A DNA stretch of 64,000 bases from Adineta ricciae (lineage: Eukaryota; Rotifera; Eurotatoria; Adinetida; Adinetidae), in assembly GCA_905250025.1 (NCBI GenBank), contig CAJNOJ010000043.1, positions 478,433-542,432 on the forward strand, written 5' to 3'. The notes below the pieces were generated by a model. The model was not told the DNA's origin, ran no database searches, and saw only the letters and a list, made by a program, of their open reading frames with translations. Shown here one piece after another: positions 51,601-63,100 of this stretch. The number at the start of each line of letters is the position of its first letter. Within the stretch, counting starts at the first letter, position 1. Both the position numbers and the translations under genes were made by a program.

Positions 51601-52135
51601 TGTTGTTTTAAATCTATATATCTGATATAAGAGCGCATATAAGTAGAAATAAGTTTAGTCAACGAAGTTCTATCGTTATAATATAGTGATATAAAACAGG
51701 TAACTTCTTCTTTGAGTTTCCTTGAATCATAATAAGTAGAAAATTCATACTGCTTGTATGTACGCACTGAACAGTCTTTTGCTAACGAAAGATCAAAAGA
51801 TATACTCAAGTTATTCGAAGCTGGAGAATATTAATAAGAACAAGAACGATCGTCGGAAGAAAAGTAATATTACGGTGGTAGCAGATGTTAATCATTTCTG
51901 ACTTAAACGTGATCGGTGAGTCTCCTCTTCTTAAACACACACTGTATTTTACTTTTCTCATTCTTATTTATAATAACTGGAAGCTTATTGTAGGAAGCCA
52001 CATCGAAGTGTGCATCTTCATTTTATAAGTACCTTGACAATCGTAGTATATTTAGTTTATTATATGGATATATGTATACAACACGTACAGTAAAGTGAAT
52101 AAGCCATAAAAGAATACGAACGACGGAAAATACGC
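51601..52135. other. Gene-free AT-rich stretch
   Basis: No supported feature; the minus-strand ORF 51549-51809 overlaps the MITE end. Confidence 0.4.
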
Positions 52136-52138
52136 TGA

Positions 52139-52290
52139 AATATATGTATACAACACCAAGAAGTCATATGAGATATATGTGTACAACATTAAGAAGTAAG
52201 ACGAGATATATGTGTACAACATTAAGAAGTAAGACGAGATATATGTGTACAACATTAAGAAGTAAGACGAGATATATGTATACAACATCA
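52139..52290. repeat. 33-bp tandem minisatellite
   Basis: About four and a half copies of a 33-bp unit beginning AGATATATGTGTACAAC and ending AAGAAGTAAGACG. Interior copies are identical; the first and last diverge. Confidence 0.9.
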
Positions 52291-52365
52291 AAATGTCTGT
52301 CAGTGATCATTTGCCTTCAAAATCTTCCATAGTTGTCTTCATTAATTGTAATGATTGAATATTGC

Positions 52366-53766
52366 TTATATTTCGACCGACGGCATCTTACTTACTGTTA
52401 TTGCTGAAAACATACTTGTCACTTGCTTCGATGCTAGTGCTGGTGCTGGTGCCGGTGCTGCTGATGCCGCCGCTGGTGCTGTTGCTCCTGGTGTTGGTGT
52501 GGGTGCTGGTGTTGGTGCTGGTGGTGCTGTTGCTCCTGGTGTGAGTGCTGGGGTGGGTGAGGGTGGTGCTGTTGCTCCTGGTGTGGGTGCTGGTGTTGGT
52601 GCTGGTGGTGCTGTTGCTCCTGGTGTGGGTGCTGCTGATGCCGGTGCTGCTGGTGCTGTTGCTCCTGGTGTGGGTGCTGGTGGTGCTGTTGCTCCTGGTG
52701 TGGGTGCTGGTGGTGCTGGTGGTGCTGTTGCTCCTGGTGTGGGTGCTGGTGGTGCTGGTGGTGCTGTTGCTCCTGGTGTGGGTGCTGGTTTCACTCCTGC
52801 CCTATTTGGTACAGTACGCCCTGGCACTGCGGTTTGATCACCAGCCCGACGGCTGATTGTCATTGCCTGTTGAACAGCATTCCGAGGGCGCCAAAAAAAG
52901 ATAATTTTACGAACTCTTCCTTTTAAATCCGGTAACGAAATAACAGATGCAAATGGAGTGAATAATACAACCCAATACGTAAAAAATAAACTATCGCTGT
53001 AGTAATCGTTTCCAACAGTGTACGGTAAACCGCCCGAATAAGCAGCATATAGAATCATCGGTGGTAACTGCATGCAGGTATACAGAATTGAAATTGGCAA
53101 TAATTGACCTGCCATTTTCTTGTAGTTTCGCCAATCAATTCGTCCACGACTACGATACCGATGCCACAATACACGTATAAATAACCACATGCTAAAGAAT
53201 ACGGCAACAAATGCTGGCAAAATGTAATTTGCCATACTATCTACCCACGTTGACCACTTTCGAAGAGTAACACAGTAATATAAGCCGCAATATCGTCGAT
53301 TATAGCCGATTACAACATCGCACGGTAATATGAATATTGTTGTCGTAGCAAATATTATTGGCCACAGGACACAGACAGCCAGTGGTAGATAATGGAACAA
53401 AATACGTTTTCGATTTGTTCCAAATAAACGTGGATAGAAAACTAGAATGTGTCGCTCAATTGATGCCCACGCCATCAGAATAAATGTCGAGTCATACGCT
53501 GCTACGCCAGTAAATATCCAAGTATAACAGAAGCCAGGTGTTAGTGCTAATGCCGTTCTTGTTCGGTAATAATGAGCTTGAAAGCTGATGTCGGTGACCG
53601 ATTCGATTAGTCCACAAAAGAGGAGCAACATAATAACATGGTTATTAAGCGCCTTACGAAGTGCTCGTGTTGTAATATAACTGTAGATTAGAAAGATGCT
53701 AACCAGAATTGATGGAATAAGAGGCGCGATCAGGATCCACGCACGGGTATATAATGCAATTGTCAT
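52366..53766 (-). CDS. Rhodopsin-like GPCR with Pro/Ala repeat tail
   Basis: Uninterrupted 466-residue ORF, ATG 53766. Seven hydrophobic helices in the first about 290 residues: TM1 from about IAPLIPSILVSIFLIYSYI, TM2 NHVIMLLLFCGLIESV, TM3 ending FILMAWASIERHILVF (SIERH where DRY is usual), TM4 LPLAVCVLWPIIFATT, TM5 NYILPAFVAVFFSMWLFI, TM6 ILYTCMQLPPMILYAAY, TM7 LFFTYWVVLFTPFASVIS. The extracellular loop cysteines (FCYTW and YYCVT) could form the class A disulfide. TM7 lacks NPxxY (it reads SLPDLKGR), so activation microswitches differ. The C-terminal tail (about 330-440) is PAPTPGATAPPA-type repeats, followed by SKQVTSMF. Bdelloid-type lineage receptor is inferred; ligand unknown. Confidence 0.85.
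   Translation of the reverse strand: MTIALYTRAWILIAPLIPSILVSIFLIYSYITTRALRKALNNHVIMLLLFCGLIESVTDISFQAHYYRTRTALALTPGFCYTWIFTGVAAYDSTFILMAWASIERHILVFYPRLFGTNRKRILFHYLPLAVCVLWPIIFATTTIFILPCDVVIGYNRRYCGLYYCVTLRKWSTWVDSMANYILPAFVAVFFSMWLFIRVLWHRYRSRGRIDWRNYKKMAGQLLPISILYTCMQLPPMILYAAYSGGLPYTVGNDYYSDSLFFTYWVVLFTPFASVISLPDLKGRVRKIIFFWRPRNAVQQAMTISRRAGDQTAVPGRTVPNRAGVKPAPTPGATAPPAPPAPTPGATAPPAPPAPTPGATAPPAPTPGATAPAAPASAAPTPGATAPPAPTPAPTPGATAPPSPTPALTPGATAPPAPTPAPTPTPGATAPAAASAAPAPAPALASKQVTSMFSAITVSKMPSVEI
52440..52800. repeat. Coding minisatellite in the GPCR tail
   Basis: Units of about 27-39 bp, GGTGCTGTTGCTCCTGGTG plus TGGGTGCTGGT variants, encode (on the minus strand) Pro-Ala-Pro-Thr-Pro-Gly-Ala-Thr-Ala repeats. 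About eight units, length-variable. Confidence 0.85.
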
Positions 53767-54561
53767 ATTGATTTTGCTGAATAATTAAGTACTAACGTAA
53801 AAAAAGAACACATGCATCAAAAGCAGAAGATGATACGCTATAACAATGGTTTGACTTGTTGTGATTCTTTTTAATACTCATTATTTTTGTGTATATTCTA
53901 TCTATATACATGCGCAATTGATTTGAACTATTTGAGTTTAACGGAAAAGAAGTAAGCAACGTAATAAAAAGCGGCACGAAAAGATGGGTTGAAATAGTCG
54001 TCTCAGTTTATTATTCCACCAAGTTAATCATTTATTGATTAGTAACTTGATGGTGTTGCGCTATATGAGCTTTCGAAAAGTGATGTGGCCGAACAGTATA
54101 ACATAGTACCGGAGGAGATCTGAATATTCGGTGAAATTAGCTGGCTAAGCCTCGGCCGCTGACGTTTTATAAAACAACGTGTTTGTAAAGATCAAGCTGT
54201 TTATTAAAGATTTTCTGATACTTTTAAAACTCAGAAACATTGGTATTAGCTATATCGTGGAAGAAGGTGATGAAGACCTTAGAGTATGAATGACAATACG
54301 TTATAATGGAAAACTATTTATCTCGATGTTTGTATTATATATCTGAATAATACGATTTTAACATATCGAACTGTCAACCAACAGAAAACCAACTATAATG
54401 GTATAGGACTGTTATCAGAAGATTCAAAATAAACGTTGGCGGCGGTAGATATACACATAAATCTTGATTTGCGTCTATATTCATGGCACTCAGTACTATA
54501 ATGTTACTAATCAAATACTGTCCGACTAGAGTCGAATACCACCTAACCTTCTGGAAAAATG
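53767..54561. other. Intergenic, 795 bp
   Basis: Upstream of the GPCR; no gene. ORF 54374-54583 runs into the foldback element and is not supported. Confidence 0.4.
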
Positions 54562-55288
54562 ATCGGTGTGAAGCTAGCACCATCGAGCTAGCACCATCAA
54601 ACTAAGGATTTTCTGAAAACGAATTCCGGTCGATAAAACCGAGTGTATTCGATGCAGAATTTAATTCTGAGTCCAATGGTGACATTTTTATTCACCGGAA
54701 AACGTTCGGAGAAAAATTTTCTTTGATCTTTCTTTATCCTCGATACATGTATATGCATGATTTTTCGGTCGTCGGCACGCAATGTCTCTGTCCAGAACGA
54801 ATTTCGGTTCATGTAAAAGAGTCTATTCGACGCAGAATTTGATTCTGCATCGACTGGTGCCACTTTTATTCACCGGAAAACGTTCGGTATGGAGCTTACC
54901 TTAACTCTTATTTTTTCGCATACATATATACAAATATTTTTTTTAATTCGAAAAACTTTTTTCCGAACGTTTTCCGGTGAATAAAAGTGGCACCAGTCGA
55001 TGCAGAATCAAATTCTGCGTCGAATAGACTCTTTTACATGAACCGGAATTCGCTCTGGACAGAGATATTGCGTGCCGACGGCCGAAAAATCATGCATATA
55101 CATGTATCGAGGATAAAGAAAGATCAAAGAAAATTTTTCTCCGAACGTTTTCCGGTGAATAAAAATGTCACCATTGGACTCAGAATTAAATTCTGCATCG
55201 AATACACTCGGTTTTATCGACCGGAATTCGTTTTCAGAAAATCCTTAGTTTGATGGTGCTAGCTCGATGGTGCTAGCTTCACACCGAT
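54562..55288. mobile_element. Foldback element, two 326-nt arms around a 75-nt centre
   Basis: Left arm 54562-54887, right arm 54963-55288, reverse complements with only a few mismatches. Ends ATCGGTGTGAAGC and its complement. Near each end is a direct repeat of GCTAGCACCATC. Each arm contains an internal duplication: two about 95-bp units ending in TTTTATTCACCGGAAAACG. Because the arms mirror one another, the same 88-codon ORF (starting MAPVDAESNSASNRLF) appears outward in both arms on opposite strands; it holds no known domain and probably is not a gene. No clear target duplication was found. Non-autonomous foldback-type transposon or large palindrome. Confidence 0.85.
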
Positions 55289-58200
55289 TGGAAAATGTAA
55301 GTGTGAATACTGTGTAAGCAGAAATCGTTTCGAAAACTAGACAGATATTTGAGTTGTTGGTCTAACCTATGAAGTTTAATACCACTGTAATATCCAAAAG
55401 CAGTCAGCGTTGGTGTTAGTCAACACAAAACTACGGCCCATACTTAGAAAATTAGTAGGTTCTCAGAAAAGAAAGTGCTCATACTTTTAGTCACAAAATA
55501 TTAGTCTAGATTTAGGTGAAAAATCATCTTCTACCTTATTTATACATATCTTGAGTAAGTGCACTCTAAATATTACCTTTATATTAAAATTTTTTAATTC
55601 ACTTATAATTGAGTAGATCTCGTCCCAAGAAATTTCTAAACACGTTCTATCTAAATTCTGTAAGTACCAACAAAGTTTCATAGAGTTCGCAATAGTTCCA
55701 ATCATCGGTAGTATTGTTACTTACGAGAAGAGATATTGACGAAGCTGTTGCGCAAAGTTGTGTCAAGTGCTCCATAGCGAATCCGAGTTTATATAGAATA
55801 ATTACTACCGGAAGAGAGAAAAATTATAGAAAAAGTGTAAGATCGACGCAGAGGCCATTTTTTCTGAAATTTGAGTTCGACTTTAGCTCATACCATATTC
55901 TTATTAGCGTTTATCGAGTTCTAGATGAACAGATTGTCAATATGGACATTTAAAAAATGTTGGATAGTCATTGTTCAGTACAAAAACAATCTTATTCGGT
56001 ATGCTGAATTCGAACATTTCGTTTTGAACGGTTTTATTTCGTCAGTTTTTAATGCTGAATACAGGATTTTAGATAGCTGCTTACGTGAGAAAACATGCGT
56101 CGTATTAAGTGGATTCAAGTCAAGGGATATAGAAAGAGAGAGAATCATAGAATGAGAAATTAGCGGAAATATAAAATCTCATAGAATACAGTATGAACAA
56201 AAACTTTTAGAGACGAAAGCAACTTGTAACAAAAATCTGTCAGCTAATTAATATGATTCAAGGTGATACGGGTAATAATAAGAGGAAGGAAATGAGAAAA
56301 AAACAACGAAATCATGACTTTTTTCGCGTCAGAAATCTATAGACGAAGTATGATGTCAGTATTGTATTACCTTCAAAAGAAATCAAGGATGATTTGAAAG
56401 CATAAAAATAGTCATAAATGAGGGAAATCACCACTTCTACTATGACACCTAATCGAAAACTGACCTATCCTATAGAAGCTACTCAAGTAGTTTGAAACCA
56501 AATATAAGAAAATGAATGTCTTCAAAGTATTTTATAAAGCAGTTGTTTTATATTGAGTTTTAACCGTCACACTAACTAAGGATATATGTCTACTGATTGA
56601 AAGAAATTCTTGTTATAGATTTGATGAGCTCAATGAAACGATCGAGTTTATCGCAAAGTAGGATTAAAACTATTTTCTACCAGGTACTCCGTTGACTCCT
56701 CCGGCAGTTGTAGAGACATTCAAAGACCATTTCGTACCTTCGGTACGAAAACTAGCAATATAACAAATTCTGACATTCGAGAAAACAATGCCTGTTTGCG
56801 ACCTGGGATATTCCGAATACTTCTCTGTTGGAGATATTTTTAAGAAAAACTAGAACATTGACATTAGTTCTCGTGGTATGTATCATAATACAAGCCCTAT
56901 TTGGTTTCTTATATACAAAAATTGAACAATTATTGGTCAATTAATGTGACACACTTCATTTATAATCAGTTTACTACGTTTATGGTAGGTTCACTACTAC
57001 TGCAGTCGTTTGTACTTTTTGGTGTAATAAAACAAGCTAATTATTAACTGGAGTGAAATAGTCTCATATTTTGAGTACATTTCGAGTGATTTAATAATCT
57101 ATATTTCACAGCTTGGTAAAATCAATTCACTTTTTGAACAATTACTTCTACAGAACTAACATATATTATTAAAAAATGAACTGCAAAGAAAATATGCTTA
57201 AAGTTCTTTTTCTATACTCTATGTGGGCGACTCAATTACATTGGCTAACATCTATCTCGTTCCGTTCGTTAGTATAACAGACATATATAACGAAATGAGA
57301 TCGATAGTGCAAATTGCCTAGATGAACGCGATATACTTTTACACGAAGAAACCCTTATAATCAATTATATCAGTTTGCTGGATGTATACCATTTGATTTT
57401 CAAAGCTGACTAACAGGAAGCAACGAATCTTATTTTTACCATATACATTTTCAACCTGATAGTATAAAATGTAGATCAGCAATGTCATTTGATATGAATA
57501 ACAAGAATATGATGTTATTTTATTTCGAAATAACTTTTTAATTGCGACGAATGATTTATCAATTAGTACAAATTATATTTAGTACTTTTCGACCATATCG
57601 AAACGCTAAAAACTTACCAATTAGCTCCAGGTGAAGAAGAGTCAAGTATGCTCTATAACAATTGCGTATTTAGGTAACCTATCAAATGCATATTAGTGGA
57701 AAGTTTCAATATGTGCGCATCAAACTTACAACAGCTTCATTGTATTACGATGTTGTTTGCTTTCCTATTTGCGAAACGAAACAATGAGAGCATAAGATTT
57801 GCAACATTGTCTTTACCATTGATTTGTGTACCATGATGAGTAGATGCTTTAGAAATAATCCTTTTAACATAAATAAATCGATACCGGGATACAAAAGTAT
57901 TGGTTTTTAAATTTTACTTATCCGTTTTCGGTTATGATAGGTTTTATGTTCCATTCACCAATGGTACCACGCACCGTTATTTATCTGATTTAATCTTTCC
58001 TCATTTTCATATGGAAGACTTATAAAATTGCTGATGTTATGTAGAGTTGTTCTTTCTCTATCTCGTCTTTCTTCAATAATACTAGTTTTTTTTCTAATAC
58101 TCGCTAATTGCAAAAAAAATGAATGGACGGAAACAAAATGTTACTTCAAAGGAAAGATTATTCTGGCAATAAATAGTGAGCACATATTGAATTGTTGTGT

Positions 58201-58826
58201 CAGGAATAGACAGAAAGGTATAATAATTATATTTAAACCTTCATGATTCTCCGCCATGATGGATATAACATTTCAAGAAAAGTACGTCTAGTTCTACTCA
58301 AATGATCGTTTTCTTTTATTCGTAGGCCATGACCGACTTTTCAACTTTATATGAGTAATAAAATAAGTTGTTTTACAGTAATAAGCTCCGATACCAATAT
58401 CTTAGTGATTAATTCAGTTTTTTGGAGTCAACGCTTTATTTGTTAATATTCAACCAGTTTACAGAAACAGAGAGAAAAGAAGTAAGGAAATAGTAGAAAA
58501 CAAACAACGGACAGATTGGTCAAAAAGTTGGCAGAAGAGAAGAGAAACATGATATAGGTAGAAAAATGTGGTGTTGAAGGGTAACGTAGTGGTAGTTATC
58601 TTCGAAGAAACGTCGACTTATATGCTTTTTATTCAGTGGATCAGCGAAGATAAATTAAGCGTACTCAATTCGTTGGCCATTTAAAGGCACGACATGATTT
58701 TAGTTTATGTCGATGGAAATAATTAAGACAGCTGGGGTTTATCGAGAATTAAGAGCCGATGTCTTGCATAAACAGTAGTGTTTTCATCTAAAGCATGGTT
58801 CGGATTTCAGTTTCAACAGTATTTCA
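55289..58826. other. Gene-free AT-rich block, 3.5 kb
   Basis: Only short ORFs (for example 55714-55953, 55925-56155, 58028-58246), none with recognisable motifs, good signal peptides or plausible splice partners. Could hold highly decayed repeats. I see nothing I can support. Confidence 0.4.
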
Positions 58827-59436
58827 TGAGGGAATCACCTCAGGTGACATCCCTCGATTGAGCGCATATTTTCCTTGAAGATAGGCCTCATATTCGTCAT
58901 ATATACCATAAAAGAGTTCGCGCCCAAACTTTGGCATTGCTGAAATATTGTATTTTTAAGATAATAGTATAAATACATTGTCGTAGTCCCCTGCAGGGAT
59001 GACAGAAAAACTTGATTTCGATTTTCGACTTGAAACTTTGTATAAAGATAGGTCTTGGTAAGAGTAGTTTACTGTAAAAATACTGGACCTATTTTTTCTT
59101 TCTAACCTGAGGCATGACCATCCAATCAAATTTCAGCCAAATAATACCGTTATTCAAACTAGGAGCATACAATAAAGTTGAGACTTCTCCAGTAAACTGC
59201 TTTCACTGAGACCTCTATCTATACAAAGTTTCAAGTCGAAAATCAAAAACAAGTTTTTCTGCCATCCCTGAAGGGGACTGCGGCAATACAATTATGCTAA
59301 TATCTTAGAAATACAATATTTCAACAATGCCAAAGTTTGGGCATGAACTTTATTAGGGTATGTATGACGACTATGAGGCCTATCTTCAAGCAAAATATGA
59401 GCTCAATCGAAGGGTGTCACCTGAAGTGGTTCCCTC
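58827..59436. mobile_element. Older degenerate foldback element
   Basis: Left arm about 58827-59077 and right arm about 59190-59436 are imperfect reverse complements. Shared tracts include TGAGGGAATCACCTC / GTGGTTCCCTCG at the ends, GATTGAGC / GCTCAATC, CAAACTTTGGCATTG / CAATGCCAAAGTTTG, and AAGTTTCAAGTCGAAAATC / its complement near the centre. Loop about 110 nt. Many mismatches and indels show this insertion is older than the 54562 element. No coding capacity. Confidence 0.75.
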
Positions 59437-60198
59437 GTCAGATATGTATTATTACCTTTCTGCTGCAATTCCTGTGATCTGTTTTTGTTATGCAATATCT
59501 GGCTAGTGATGGAATGCAATGATCAAACGTGGAATGTTCACATTGAATAGGTATCTGTGAACTGAGCGTCTGATGCGTTGATAGGATATCAGCGCTCTCC
59601 TGGAACACATTAAGAGAAATTGATATATTATTCTTTGTAAGCTTCAGATTATTGTCTTCTTTCGAAGAATAGTTATTATGCCAAGTAAAATGTGTACAGT
59701 ATAATTGAACTTAAAATTTCAGTTGTTCGCTTGTTTCCACGAGCGGCATAGAAGCTGTTGGTTGTGTCAGAAGGTAATTGCAACAGAAAACATGGAGAAG
59801 CTCATACATCTCAAATACAGTTTCATACAATAAACCCAAACAATCATGTATTTTGATGTTTAATCGAAAATCTTTACTCAATGAAAAGCTGTCTCTATAT
59901 ACTTTGATGAAATTGCGGTTAGGATAGACATGACGTTCGAATTCCAGTCGGTCTGAATCGTTTATTTATCGAAATGATAGATTTAGATTTATACATAGCA
60001 GAAATAACAAAGACTATAAGAAAACCGATAAAGAAATAAACACAGGAACATATGTTCTAACCGAACAAAATATATTATAACCAGAAGATGTCAGGGGTTT
60101 ACACGATTCTTTGCGAACTAATAGTCATTGTTTAATAATAGTCATATATCTATAGCGGTTTTTATTTATGGATCGTATTTAAAAAGACGAAAAAAGCT
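59437..60198. other. 3' flank of the NRPS gene, no gene
   Basis: AT-rich; no feature recognised. Confidence 0.4.
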
Positions 60199-63100
60199 TT
60201 AATTCTTAATTCTATGAGCTGGCACACCAGACCAATTGGTGTTAAACAAAAGTCGATCATTTTTCATAATTAACGTCCACGGAAATATTTGATTTTGTCC
60301 TTCTAATACTGTTCCAGGAAGTATCAGTGTATTACTCATGAGCACACTTGAATGATTAACAGTTACAGGTGCCCGTTTGGAGCGCCGATGTTCGGATGTG
60401 TGACACTAAAATTTGAAAAAAATCTTAGAAGAAATTTAACTATTCATGCGAAATATATTACTTCAATGTAAGCGCCAGTCTGTAAGCGTACATGGTTGCC
60501 AATGGTAGTCAAATAAGGATCAATAAGACATTTAATATCGGGTAAGATGACATCTCGTCCGATGCGAGCGCCCAAACCACGAAAAACATATACGAGATAT
60601 TGCGTACCGGATAGAAATGGAGCAATTAAGTTGTAAAAATCGTACAGACATGTATTAAAAATCTGTTGTAAAGTAGTGATAATGATAGAATACGTAGATT
60701 GTGACTGTTTCTTCGAAAGCCAAATGGAGTAACGGTAGATAGCACAGGAAAGAATAATATGAACGACTGGCGAAGCAAAAACTGGAAGTGATGAGTACAA
60801 AATGACGAGTAGTGATTTACTGACAAGGGCTCTAAGGCAACTAAGTAATATTGCTTTAATAGAGAACGTATTTGTCGATGATAATCTATTTTGAGTTGAG
60901 TTCGCGTCATCAGATAGCTTAAATGGCATTTCACGTGCTGGAATACCAAGCAATGTAGTGTTAGCGTTAATACTACTTGTTTCTTGAGTGACTAATGTTA
61001 GACTACCGACCATTGTGTTTGATGCGAGCCGAGCACCAGGCATGACTGTGCACCAGTTTGTCAGATTTGTACCTGCACCAAGATGTATTTTGTCAAGACG
61101 ACAGAAACCATATTTTGTTACATCGAAAGTAGCTAGCTTAGCTCCACCAAATGTTGTGACAGTACTTTTCGCTTCAAGTAAATCAGACGGAAAGTATAAA
61201 ATATGCCGAAAGTGGGCAAACATGACGTCCTCTTCAATTCGAGTGCCTAACCAACGTAAGATGACTGATGCAAAAGAGCTGTAATTTGGCAGCAAATCTA
61301 GTGAATGTTGAAATGATGTTATAATCAATTGGCGCAACCATATTTTTTGGACATAATGGAAGGAGTTCAGTGAATAGCATCCTGTTTTAGCACGCCCCAC
61401 AATGAACTTCAATAGAACTATGGCAGTGCAAAAACTTATCGATGCCCATATTAACCAGCTGAAAGCAATACAAACAGGTAGCGGTATTGGCAAAATACGA
61501 CAACCACAGTAGATGTAATAGCTCAGTAGAATAATTGAACTGTGAATGATAAGAAGTAGGAATAAACAAACGAATTGATGTATGGATTTTTTCAATGATA
61601 TCCCTTGATTTTTCAGGAATACATCATTATTCGTTGTTCGAGCAACACCTGAGACTGCTGACATTGGTTCTATGTAAGTGTTATTTTCGATTGTCGCACC
61701 ATAATAAAGTGTAGAACGCGTATTGATGCAACAGTGAGAACCAATACTGATCGACCGAAGTGTATAAGTCTTCTCTTCATATGACAAACTTGACAGTACA
61801 ACTTCGTCACCGATAAATGTAGAATCTCCTACTTCGATCAACCAAGGTGCATCGATTGATACTGTGTAAATATGTGCATTACGCCCCACTTTTGCACCGC
61901 ACAATCGGAGATACCAATTATAGAATGGTGTATCAGTTAAATGCCTTAACCAGTATGAGTTGTTAATCGACCACAAACTGTTCAAAAACCACCAACGATA
62001 GTAATACCACGAATACAATTTATCCTTTCGATCTATAACTTCACTACTGTGAACTAACAAACGTAGACAAACAATGTATGCCACGAGATGAAAAACAGGT
62101 ACGGACAGAAGAGTAACAAATGAATGAAACTGAAAAGCCAACCACATAGGGAAAAGCCACTGGCTTAGAAGCAATACGATACCTAGTAGTTCGATAATTA
62201 AACATGATATTGACCTGTCAGGGCTATCGGTTGATTGTTCAATTGTAGAAATAGCCACCGAAGTGTCGCTGGTATCGATTAACGGTTGAATTGCACATGC
62301 AAGCTGTCGAATGGATGGATTAGCAAACACAAGACCAACATCGATTTTTGTCGTTATTTCTTGCCGAAGGAAATACAGGGCGCGAATAACATCTAATGAT
62401 GTACCACCCATTTCTCCAAATGACATCGTAACATTTGGTAGCTCATTGTGGAAGGCTCGACTGAATATACTACGCAGCTGTAATTCCAGCGGCGTAAGTG
62501 GCGCTATTGCGGTGCTGTCGGCCTGTTTTAACATCGAAAATTCAGGTGATGGGAGTTGCTTTCGATCTACTTTTCCATTTGCATTCAGTGGCAGTTTATC
62601 CAGTATGATGAACATCGATGGCACCATATGTGACGGAAGATGAGACTGACAATGTTCACGCAGTTGTGTCTCACTCGTTTCACTGCTTTGTACATATGCA
62701 ACTAAATGATGTTCTCCCCATTTCGTCACAACACAAGCAGTAATAGTTGTATCGAGCAAACATCGTTCTATTTCTCCTAACTCGATGCGTTGGCCATGTA
62801 GTTTCACTTGAAAGTCTTTTCGACCGACATAATACAAAAGTCCTTTGCTGTCGATTCGAACAAGATCACCCGTTCGATAGTATGCTTCATTATCGATAGA
62901 TAGTAGCACACTAGACGTTAGGTCATCTCGATTCAAGTAGCCAGCGAAGACACCTGCACCCCCTATAAATAGTTCTCCCTCTGCACCATTGATAACCGGT
63001 TGCAACATATCATCCAAAACTATGGCTCGATAAGTAGGAAGCGGGCGTCCTATCGAAACACCATCGATTTCTGGGGTTATATTAACGACATGACCCGTAC

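Noticed and set aside
52440-52800. TGTGGG repeats resembling bdelloid telomere units
   Set aside because: They occur inside a coding Pro/Ala repeat with other spacers between them, not as tandem TGTGGG arrays.
52355-52837. Plus-strand Gly/Ala/Val-rich 160-codon ORF
   Set aside because: It is the reverse-strand shadow of the GPCR tail repeat.
54597-55253. Two identical 88-residue proteins on opposite strands
   Set aside because: They exist because the foldback arms are mirror images. No domain or start context supports a gene.
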